In this document: in pieces, positions 25,709-37,700 of the stretch
Layout of the letters: each line of letters begins with the position of its first letter
Numbering within the stretch: position 1 is the stretch's first letter
Source of the DNA: Dasyornis broadbenti
Lineage: Eukaryota > Chordata > Aves > Passeriformes > Dasyornithidae
Length of the DNA stretch: 64,000 nt
Reading direction: 5' to 3'
Assembly (NCBI GenBank): GCA_013397935.1
Contig: VZRN01000791.1
Span: 248,001-312,000 of the forward strand
Program-made: the position numbers and the translations under genes
Notes under the pieces: generated by a model
Told to the model about the DNA's origin: nothing
Database searches by the model: none
Seen by the model: the letters and a program-made list of their open reading frames with translations, nothing else

Positions 25709-28700
25709 CTGTTTCAAGTAAAAGAAATAAAAATCATTATAAATAGGCCTAAGTCTGTGTTACAGGTTGGTCAAACCTCATGAACCAGTTTAAAAAGTAA
25801 AATTCTAAAGGAACATGAAGAAATATTTTAGTTAACCAATATATCTCATTTTAAAATTTGGACAAAAGCTGAAATCCTCAAGAACATCTAAAATGGAAAT
25901 AATGTAGTAATATACTATTTAATAATATGATAGAAACGTGCCATTTACAATCTGGATTATCTAAAGTTGGAAGAAAAACAAAGAATTATGGAACAGCAAA
26001 GACAGTGAAAAGTGCCAGTCAAACTTTTAAAGGCTCTCCACTCTGAACTCACAGTTTGAGAACTTCTTAGTTAAAAAAAACACAAAAAAAACCCCAAAAA
26101 ACCAAACAAAAACCAAAACACTAAAAAAAACCCCAACACCTCCCCCCCCCAAGCTAACAAAAAATCCACAAACCCCCCACAAACAAACAAAAACCAAAAA
26201 AACCCTTACAAAAACAAACAAATAAGCAAAACCCAAACACAAATTTGATCACAATTTTATTGAGGACCATAAGTTGTGTAGAAGAAGAATCCAGACAAAT
26301 ATGCCTGAGGGAGCAAAATCCATAATTTATTAGTCTATCTTGCAGATTCTGTTCAGTCAATTGCTATTCATTTCATACACAGTGGCTACACATAAGCACA
26401 TAAATAAGTGGTTTTTCAAAAAGAGTCCAATTATTCTCATGATGAGAACAGAACACGCTCCTTCCTCTCCAGTCCCCTTTAGATACATCTCCCGTTTCCT
26501 TATCTTCTATGGAAAGGTTACCTTCATAGCTAACGCTGGTGACTAAGAACCATGATGTGCTGGTGAAAAGAGCTAATAGTCAAACTTGGTAATCTTCTCA
26601 GAGTCAAGAGCTCTTGCCCAAGTAAACTTGGTACTTTACTGAAACCTCTTTATCCTCACTGATTCCACAACAAGAAGCTTAAATATAAACAGGCATAGTG
26701 CAGAAAACACTTTCAAGAGCAAAGCATTTTAAAAATTAAGAAGTCTTTAATCCCTCAAAAAGGGTTCTAACAAGTCCTATCAACAGCGACTTTGATAGAT
26801 AAATTAGAGGAATTTCTGGCTGTGATACTTCCTGTTTACTTACACTGAGAGCAATGGCATTTTCCAGTGTTAAGTACTTCAGAGACAGTTCTTTAGGCAT
26901 GGAAGACGTTGTATTTCCAGTATTCTTGTTGCAACTTTATCATAACACTGGATAGAGAGAACTACAACTGCATTAAACACTTCAGATAAATGAAAGCAGT
27001 TCACACTAGAGCATGTCTAACGCAGGTGTATTTTTCTCTCAAGTTACTTTTTCCATCCGTTTAGATTAGTGTTGCTGTAAAATTTAATTCCACTTCTTAA
27101 TTCAGAGACATAATAGTACTTTTAGCAAGATGGTAATATTTATATAAGAAATGAAGAAAAGAAATTTGATTAAAGATCTAGAGCAAGGGGCTAAGACCTA
27201 CAGGTTGTAAGGGCTACTTCATATTTGTTTTGAATGTTTGTTTTCAAAGATAAAAAGAATGATGGAAATTATCAACATTGTAATAAACACACCTGAAGCA
27301 GATCCAAACCTGCTGTGAAGGTGCGGAAGATCCATGAAACACTTGTCTGAGAAACTAACTATAGCTCAGGAAACGTGGTTAATCACTAAATACTGAATCA
27401 AAAACAATTTCAAATTTCTCATTTCACTTATTTTAGAAAACTCAAGACTGTAAAAGAATAATATTGTTCATATTTAGAATAGTGGCACAACATGTTAAAA
27501 TCAATCTTTTTTTTCACAAACATTCAAACTGTTTTAATATGTACATTCCATTATGGGCTTCATTTCTATACAATATGAAGAAAAATTAATTTACAAACTT
27601 TACATTTTCCATGGGCTTGAAGTACAGAAGAAATTCCTCATGCATAAATCAGATCTTTCCCTGTGCTTGTGTTACATGAGGCTATTTTTTCTCAACTCAG
27701 TCGAATACTTAAAATGGAAGTTATTTCTTGTTTAAAACCTTCACTTTGCTCAAACTTTCAAACAAACCTTATTAAGCAATCACATCATTTAGAAAGAGCA
27801 TTTTTAATTCTGTCAGCAGATTTGAAGCATATGCATTTTATTCTCACTACAGTGACATCTCTCTATAGCATAGACACTTTGAGATCTTCAGCACTCTCTC
27901 AATTTCCATTATTATTTTTTTAATTCTGACATCTCCTTCAATATCTTCACATCCATATAGAATTTCAGCTAAAGCTGGCTATCATACTGGATCCTGTGCT
28001 TAAATATACTAAGCCTAAGCTGCATGTCCATCTGGACACTGAGATAGAGGTATTAAACAGGACTTTCCCTCCCACCCTCTTTGATGTTTCTGCTACCACA
28101 GATGTCTAACTAAAAATTCAAACCGATTTTCTAACTGTGCAATTCAATTAACAGTTTCTACCACAAGCAGCTTCCTCCACTGCTCACATTTCTGTAATTT
28201 AGCAGTAGATTGAACCCTTAGGTAAGGGGTTAGTATAAAGGCAGACACAGGCTCATTTAATAAGTGTTTAAAAAGCATGGAAAAAGTGGTGAGAGCACAG
28301 CGGGAAGAGGCTATTTGTAACGATGCCAACTGTCTATTCCTCTCTGCTGTGAAATGCCCTGCTTTTCTCCCCTCACTGCTTTCTCCTGAATGTTCCTTGG
28401 TCCTTCACCAACAGAGAAGCAGGTGATACCATCAGAGAAGCAGGTGACAAAGGCTTGCTGTGCAAGACCCTCTGTGGAACAGTGGCAAGCAGTTACACCT
28501 AACCTGACTGGGGTACAGGAACAAAGCACACCCAAGGGACAGCTGCTCTAAGGAACTCAGAGAGCAGGGAGAAAGTGAGGGAAGGACTCACTGCACACAC
28601 TGCTCCATCAAGCTGTTAGGCACAATCTTCAAATTTTGCAATACTGTGGATTACATTATTTCCCCTAGTGTCAACTGAAATCCACCCTAGATTAACATTT

Positions 28701-31700
28701 TTGTATAAAGGAATCCAGATTTGCAAGTATTTTCACAAGGCCAGCTGAGTGAATGAATAGGCAGCAGGAAAATACACTTAACCAACCATTTGAATCCATT
28801 TCTTACAGAATAGCTAAGGTCAGCAAAATACAGCAGACATCTATTGGAGGCTGAATTTTCTTCTTCCTTTCCCTCTTATCATTGGCTGTGCTTAGGTAAA
28901 ATATTCTAACTATTAGCAATATCATAGAATGGTTTGGGTTGGAAGCAACCTTAAAGATCATCTAATTACAAACCCCCTACCATGGGCTGGGACACCTTGC
29001 ACTAGAGACCAGGTTGCTCAGAGCTCCATCCAGCCTGGGGTCGAACATTTCCAAGGATGAGGCATCCACAACTTCCCTGGACAACCTGTTCTAGTACCTC
29101 ACTACCCTCACAGTAAAGCATTTCTTCCTGATATCTAATCTAAAAATAGTCTCTTTCAGTTTGAAGCCATTCTCTCTTGTCCTGTCACTACCTGCAAGAG
29201 GGACAAAAAGTCCCTCTTCTGCTTTGTTTTAGGCTCCCTTTAGGTACTGGAAAGCTGTAACTAGGTCATCCCAAAACCTTCCCTTCTCCAGGCTGAACAA
29301 TCCCAATTATCTCAGCCTTTCCTCATAGGAGAGGTGCTCTATCCCTCTAATCACCTTGGTGGTCTTCTCTGGACTCACTCCAGCAGGTCCATGTCTTTCT
29401 TATGCTGGAGGCTCCAGAGCTGGATGCAGTTCTCCAGGTGGGGTCTCATGAAAGCAGAGCAGAGCGGCACAGTTCCCTGCCTTGCCCTGCTGGCCACACT
29501 GCTTTTGATACAGCCCAGGATATGTTTGGCTTTCTGGGCTGTGAGCACACATTACCAGCTCATGTCCAGCCTCATCCACAGGACTTGGGGATGCTATCTC
29601 ATTTTCTTGCTCTTTTTGCAATCATTTTAAACAGCTGTATACAAGAAGTTTGAGTAACCCTGTCTTTGGGGGAGAGGCTTACATGGCTGAGTACTGTTTC
29701 TGAAGTGTTCAATACCAGATAGCTGAATTAGAATAAATTTCTCATTACATGTTAAGACTTCAGTTAAACATCATGACAGCAATCTTAAAAACAGAAAGTG
29801 AAGCAGAGAAGTTAAAGCACTCCCCATGCTACTCTAGGGACCCAGTGGCTAAATTATAATTAGATTTTAGAAAGAACTCTATTTCTTTTTCAGCTAGTTC
29901 AAAGAATCACCTTTCAAAAGCACTGAAATGAAGAATTTCTTAAGTGAGCTGATTAGTTCAGAATAAATGCAAAACCAAAGTTCTGAATACAGTTACACGC
30001 TCTACATTGTCTTTTTAAATCATAGATGAAGGTGAACCAGTTCATCCTGAAGCTCGTCAGTTCTGTCCTTTGGAATTACTGCCACTGTAAAAACAACTTT
30101 CTAATTAAGAGAATGACATGATCTATCACATAGTTTTCATCTAATTGAAATTAAATGGAATATCTTGCTGCGTATCATGCTTATTTAGAATGATATTTAT
30201 AGCAAAAGCTGACACGCGAGTGTTTTAGAAGATGGTTATGGCAAACATGAATAGAAAAGTTCAATAGAAACACCAGAAAGCTCCAAGTTCTTAAGTAGTA
30301 AGTATCTTGCAGTAATTTAGGAAAATTAAAAATTGTTCTACCCCAGAAGTGCAAGAATTGTGGGAAAACTCCATAGCTTTAAAAGCACTTACATCATTGT
30401 CATAATTTGCATTATAAGGTAACTCAAAACTCCCTGAATAAATTGAGTGAACATTTTAAGACAAATATATCCCTCACAATGACACATACAAAGAATATGT
30501 AAGAAACTCTTCCAACAATTGGAAACAAAAAGAGAAACAGTTACATTTGTAAAGATATCCTCCCAAAAGAGATGGTATTTACCAAAGGCATCACACTAAT
30601 TCTCAATTACATTATTCATTAAAAAATAAGTAAACCTGAAGAGTGCTACAGAAATTTCCCATCATTTAAGTTGGAAATATGGACTCTTTTTTTCTTTTCT
30701 TTTTTTTCAGTCTGCTATACCACAGTAGAGCAAAACCATATCCCTGAGAAGGAGATACACAATTACTACTAAAAATATATATTTTTTTCCACTTGGGAAT
30801 GTTTGAATTGAACAATAGTGATTCTTACAACTGAAAGACTACAGAAAAATCCCTTCTTTATGCATTAAAAGGTCTTCACACACAACTCTGTCTTATCTGG
30901 AGAATGATTAATGGCACAAAACATCACTTGACTTTTTCTCTCTGTGATTTCTCCATACAGCAAAACAATGTGTTTGGGACCAACCCTCCCTTCCCCTATG
31001 TACCATGCACATTTAAAGAAAAGAAAATTTGTCTAAAAACTGGTGAAAGTACTTTGAAATACAGGTAATACTGTTATTATTTTTATTCATTTGAGTAGAT
31101 TTCCTTTACATTTACTATTTTTGTTGCCTAAAAACCATAACCAAAATTTCTTTGGCAGAGGAATTGTTTCTACTGTACCTGTTCCATTGAAAAGGAAGAC
31201 TGAATTTTAAACGGTTTTGATTCTTGCTGTTTTATTAAGAAACATCTTAAATGTTTCTTAGAAATCAAACATATTAGCAAAGAAGACAGAAAATAGTAAC
31301 ACTTTAGAGTGAAGCTACTGTTTTTTGCTCAGGAGAAATGAAAAAAGATGGGAATCAGATGCTTGCACTCCTTGCAATATTTCCGATTTCTTGTGAGCTT
31401 GAAAGGAGGCAGGAAAATCTCTGCCTTTCTCAAAAAGTAGGGAACACTAGAACTCACATAAGCATTCAGTTGGCAGCTAGTAAAATTGATGCCACAGTAC
31501 CTACACCTAGAGACAACAGGCAGCCATTTCTACCTTGACTGCAGAACTTTAATCTCTGTTATCCTTTGATGATTTCATACTTTTGTAAAGCATTATTACC
31601 ATTGCCATTTGTTGCCCAGAATGACAAAAAAGGTCATTGGAATTTATGGATGAAAGTTATTTATTCCATAAACTTGTAATTTTCTCCAAGAAGACTTTTC

Positions 31701-34700
31701 TGCCTTACCTGAAGATGGAGGAAGTTGATCGTAATCTTGAGATGTCCTATTTGTTTTGACATTTTCTCCAGGTGCTCTCCGAGCAGGTGGCAAAGGAACA
31801 TGACCAGTTATTGGGTCAAAATGGGGATCTGTGATAACAGAATAAAAAAGGTATCTTAGAATAATTAGCATTATTATTTGAGGGAGGGCTGATGCAGACA
31901 AGGTAGCATTAAAATAGCCTCCCTTCACGCAGAAGAACCACAAATTCAGAGGTGTCCCCCCACAGCATATGCACATAAACTCCCAAATTCAGCATTCACA
32001 GTACACATATAAGCACGTTTTGAAGTGACAAACACAAGAGCACAGCTTAAAGGTGGTCTGTCCTGCACTGACCATGGTCTCTTCCGTTCACATCCACAAA
32101 GTGCTTTTCAACTACCCAACCCTGACACTGCTGGGATTGTGCCTGGCAAAGCATCGAAGGGGTTGCAATGCCTGAAGCAGCACAATTAGAAACATCCCAG
32201 CTATTCAGTTTGGTTAGGCTTCATTACACTTTGCAGTTCACAAAGACTGCAGGGCTGGCTTCCTATTTATACAGTCCAAGCTATGGATAAACATTACAGG
32301 GACTGAATTTAAAAAATGAGAGAAATATACAGTCCTGATATGTTGTGTCCTCCTTTTCTCTTTTCTTTGGCTACCAAAGATGCTGCTGAGCAAGTGCAAC
32401 ATCATCCTGGATCTGGCTTCTGCTCTGGACTCAGCGCTTGTAGAATGTTTACTTTGTATGTGAGTGCAACTTTTTGCTGGTGTTGATGATGAGATTGTTA
32501 TTCTAATCTGACAGGCTCTGATGGATAGCTGAGAAATCACCCTCAAGACTTGTATGGAAACCAATCATCAAAAACTCATCATAAATCATCTACAACAGAT
32601 TATGTGACAAGATGCAAAGTGAGTAATATGGCTTTAGAAATACCATATGAATAAAAAAAGACCAATTCACACAACCATGCATGCCTAAGTAGATGCCTAC
32701 ACTGCTAAGATTAATGAGAACTGCTGCTGTATGATTGTATTCCCTATGCAAACACTAAGAACAATACATGGCTGTAGATACATATTCCAGATATTTATTT
32801 TAAAGTTATTAAATGTTTTTTAACACTATCAGTGATGTTCTTAGATTATTTGGAAGTTACATTCAAAAATTTAAAACTGTGCACGATTCTGGAACTAGGC
32901 ACAGACATATGGAGCTTGTGAGGGCTTCTATTTTGACTCTCCGTTCCCATCAGACCTGAATGGTGCAATGAGTATTTCTGCATCAGATGATACAACTAAG
33001 GCACCCATTCAGATTAGGCTGCTGAAGATTATATTATTTTCAATTTGAAGTGTAGAAGATAAACTACGCTGTATTTGTGAACATCAGCCTTTAAACTCTG
33101 TAATGTGCTGAAGTCTTTTCACCTGGATGCAGTGAGAAACTCATATGAGAAAGTAACACATTGGGTTGAATTTGCATTATAAAATACACACAGCTTTGGC
33201 AAATTACTCAATGCCAAGCCTTGACTGGTAGCAAAACGTACATAATAAAAACATTCCAGAAAAGGTCACTGCACTTCAACCTAAAGTAGGTTCCCTTTCA
33301 TCCCACAGTGAGTTCCACTCACACAGGTCAGCCAAACACCAGGCAACCTGTCAGGCCATCATGGGGCTGCACAGGACTGCTTGTCATCCACATTGTGGCC
33401 TTCCTTTGAAACTATCACCAACACATTTCAATTTATCCCTCTCCACATAGCTTCTAACAAAAACAGAGAGGGGAAAGACAATATCTAATCCCGTCACAAA
33501 GTAGATCATCCCTGAAAATATTCATAGAAAAGGTAAACTTAAGATACCAACATTCTTTGAAAGCTTCCAGAGAGAAAAAACCCAACAAATCACTTCACAG
33601 GCATGCACTACAACCCACAAAAATCCTGCTGTAATCTGTTTCATAACCAGCAAATGTATTCAACTTCATTAACCTGGCAATCAAACTCTTTTCAACTCGA
33701 GGACAAAAATCATGAATTGTAAACACAGTTTTCACACCTTTTACAAGCAAAATACCAGACTGAATGTGTCACAGTGATTTACAGGGAGAGATAGGTGAAA
33801 ACCTGACTTAGCAAGAAGGTTATGAACTCTAAGACCTAGCACCTGTGCTCACAATATAGTTTTGTGGCAAAAATTTACAACAGTTCTAACAAAGCAGAAT
33901 ATTCTTTTCCCTTATTTTCCAACCTCTTATGAAGTTTCAGCTTGAAAAGAACCCCATGAATTATGTTTTGTTATTGAAAATAATGGAGTTGACAAAAAGA
34001 TACAGACTAATATTACAGATTACAACAGATTACAACTAATATAACAACTTACAACATTTCTAGCCTGGTGTAGAAATATTGACCTTTTTCTATCACATTG
34101 TGATAATGAAAAGTAAAGTCTTTTTATCTTCTGAGCAGTTTCACCTCCACCATTAAAAAACTTGATTTTTTAATATTTTGTTTAATGAGTTCTGAGGCCT
34201 GATGACAACTTTATCACTGAACAGATAAGCTTCTGAAGAAAGGAAAATGAAATAAAATATGCTGTTTCCTCTGTATTCCTACCAGAATGAAGGAACAGTT
34301 CATGTCCTGAAGAAGGTCGGCTCCCTGAGCCAGCAGGTTTTGTGTGCTCGATCATGCTGTGCCGAGCAGGTGGTGGTGGTGGTGGTGGTAGTGAGGGGGG
34401 CGAGTCATCAAATGTATCTTGACCTGCAGTTTAGAAATGAATTATTAGATGAGCAAAACTTCATTAAGAACTGCAGAATAAAGAATAAAACTTAAACTTT
34501 ATTTTTCTCTGGCTGATGAGGCCTTTACTCCTACTGGTTCAGTGACTCCAGTAACGAAACTGTAAACCTAACTGTTAATACCCACAGTCCTCTTCTAAAA
34601 TATGCTCTGAGTGACCTTTTGCAGTGCTCAGCTTCTTTTCTGGGGTGGAAGGAGAGATTGCTTTTAGTGACTCAATTGCCAAGAGTGTACGATACTGAAA

Positions 34701-37700
34701 GCTTCTCAGAGTATCACGGCAGAATAACAGCTGTATTTCAGTGGCTAAGGAAGTATGTTTATATACAAACACCAATGCTGATCACACTGAATCTGCTGCA
34801 TTTCTACTGTGAATTATCTCTATATGCTGTTCAGAAGCTCTGACTCCAGGTATAAATTGAATTTTCTAGAGCTTGGCAAAAGAATGCACCTCTTATACAA
34901 AGGTGGTGCAAGCAGGACTACAGTTACCCAGCAGTGTGATTTTTATGTGTTCTTTTGCCTTCATTTCTCTTGCAGCTCAGGAACACTTCAGGGGCCAGAG
35001 AGAGCACAGTGCAGGAAAAAGGCAAATGTTCAGAAGGTTTTATGGAACCAGAAAATTGGATGCTGACACATACACACAGAAACAACCATGCAGCTGAGTT
35101 TGTCAATGAAGGTGTAGGTGGTCCCCAAGCACAGCACCAATATATATGCAGAGATCACTGATTTTTGTGTGGGAGAACAGAAATCAGTGTTGGAAAAAAA
35201 AGCTTTTGGTGACTGTAGACAGCAGTGAATTTTGAACTGTCCCTTGATGGTGGAAAAAAACTCCAAAAATTAATTTACTAATTTAATTTAGTGGTTTGGT
35301 TTTTCACTCAAATGCCATCTTTTTGGCATTCTTCTTTGTACTTGATAAAATAAATGGAATTATTTAAGCTACAGTAGGAAAAATGCTCCACTATTGCATT
35401 AAATTGCAATGCTCAAACTTCTTAGTAGAGGACAATTAAAATTTATTTTAAAGAAAATGATTTTTACTTTTCTGTATAGCTGGAATACAAATTTAATATA
35501 CCTTTTTGTCTGTCTCAAGTGAGAGCTTAAAAACAGACTCCAAATGACACAAATATTGATTTACAGCTGTCATATTTAGCTCATAGCCTGTTTGGTACTC
35601 CTAAAATACTAACACTAGCTGTTTTCCAGTAAGCATGGCATTTAGTTCATTTGGGCAGTGTTAACCATTACATGTAATCAGCAAAAAGACTGCAACCTAA
35701 AGGGGGCACCAGAAGATCATAATCGGAGGGTGTCCTGTTGAGCAAAGAGCTGTGTTTGGGGCTGTCTCTGGCAGGAGGCCGTGCAGGTGGCAAAGGTACC
35801 GGAGCAGTAGGTGCATCATAGACATCTCCTGAATGACACAACCACAAGAAGTGAGTGTTTTCCTGCTGCACCCCTAGGGCAGCAAAGAGTAAATCTTCCT
35901 GACAAATAGAAAGAAATGAAAATATACCTGACTCTGGATGCTTAGATTTCTTGATCTCGGAAGTAGCACTGTGTGTTCCATTCGCACATTGACCATTCTC
36001 ACACACCCTGAAGACAGACATTAAGCAGAAAGCAATCAATCATTTAGCCAAGCAGTAATTCCCTGAATGAGCAGTATCTGGCAGTTCACTACATGGAAAC
36101 GAATGAAGGACAATAAGCTGAGCCCATTTTAAAATTTACATGTTTTGATATTGAGAGCAGATACTGGTTAACCATTATTAAAACTGCTTTGAAGGATTAT
36201 ACTGCTTTCTTGGTGATGTACTGACATGGCTTAAAATAACACAGGCTGCAATACAAGTAAGAGAAAGAGCTATCATTAAACACAGCCCTCACTTCAGAGT
36301 TCAGGTCATTAGTTTATTCATACAGTTATATCACAGACTCAATCCTAGTTCACTTTCCGAGATGCTGAATTTTCCCTAGCAGAAATACAAAAAAAAGAAA
36401 ATGTGGATTTTTTACCCACACCAATGCACACAGAAAAAACATTAAACAAAACATAAGAACAACAAAACAATCCAAACAGAACATAAAACCAGTAAAACAT
36501 AAGAACAACAAAATAATCCAAAGAGAACATCACAACACACCACTTACAACAAATTTCAATTCAACTTTGCCAAACATAAAAAAAAAGTTCCAGTGAAAAC
36601 CCCAAAATTGAACTAGCCAAGGCAGTTTTGCAGGAACTTACTCATTTCTGTATCAAAAAGCTGAGCTTTGCTGATACTTCTACCACAGTTTACTGATTTT
36701 TTTTGTTTGTTTGTTTTTACATGGAAGCATATCCTGCCCTCAAAACTAACCAATAGTATCAAATTAATATGAAAATCATGCAACCAAACAGTAAAGAGTG
36801 CCTACAATCTTGTCAAAAATATTGGAGATTATTTGTGTAAGAAGACTTTGTTCAAACATGGTAGGGAAAAATACAGAACAGGCCTTCTTATAATATTAAA
36901 TATTGTCTAAAGAAATATGAAAGAACCAGGAAACTGATCCTGTCATTGCAACTGTGGGCCCTGCATATTTAGAAAGAACCAGAGTTTCTTTGGAAAAGGC
37001 CACCACGCTAAGCAATTCCATCTTAAAGATAAAAATCCCATCCCATCATGCACCATCATTACTAAACACTGAGAAATCTGTTAGAGTTATATACAGCTAA
37101 AATTTCAGATCTTGGGTTTTTACCAACAGTATTAGATTAATAAAACCATCAGCTTTGGCCACATGGAAAGGAGGAATGAATAAGAGTCTGGAATAATTTA
37201 AAACATATAAACAGGAAAGAGGAAGTGAAATTGCATTTGTGGTCCCAAGAGTTACAACTAGGAGTAATGAAGCAAATATAAGAATAATTGCAAGATTTGA
37301 AAACAAACAAAAAAACCAAATCAAACAAAAAAACCCCAAAAGCCCTTAATAATAAGAGATATTTATCTATAAATTAATTCCCCCAGAGAAGTGGTAGAGG
37401 AAGTGTTGTTTCTTTCTTTTTCATTAGATTGATTCAATCTTTCAAATGCAGTGGATGCAACACTTCGACTTCTCACCATATATACTGTATATAAGTAATT
37501 AAGAATATTTTCCACTCTAATTTTAATACATTCTGCATTTTCAATAATGTAACTAGTCACAGGCAGCAAAGTAACTTAACATGGAACCACTTTGGAAGTA
37601 TTCAGTTCATGATGAGCCCAGCTAAGTGATCAGATTACAAACAATACTGAAATACCGTTTACATTAACAGTAAACACTAGAAAAAAGGACATCAAATGAG

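Larger units (their letters stand above)
25709..31708 (-). other. CBLB: CBLB last intron (6.0 kb)
   Basis: Phase 1 intron between GTAAGG (donor) and TTGAAACAG (acceptor). Holds the A/C-rich low-complexity tract at 26069-26243, a 21-base direct duplication at 28412-28447 and the CR1 fragment at 28921-29575. The rest is unremarkable AT-rich sequence. Confidence 0.9.

Noticed and set aside
26069..26243. Telomere-like repeat or CRISPR-like array
   Set aside because: Units such as aaaacccc are irregular and interspersed with other A/C words; no constant period or spacers.
29334..29653. Open frames on both strands as genes
   Set aside because: They are frames within the CR1 fragment or its edge; the true relic frame of the element is on the minus strand and is broken.
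35668..36039. Single 123-codon minus-strand gene
   Set aside because: It is two CBLB exons read through the short intron between them, with proper splice sites at all boundaries.
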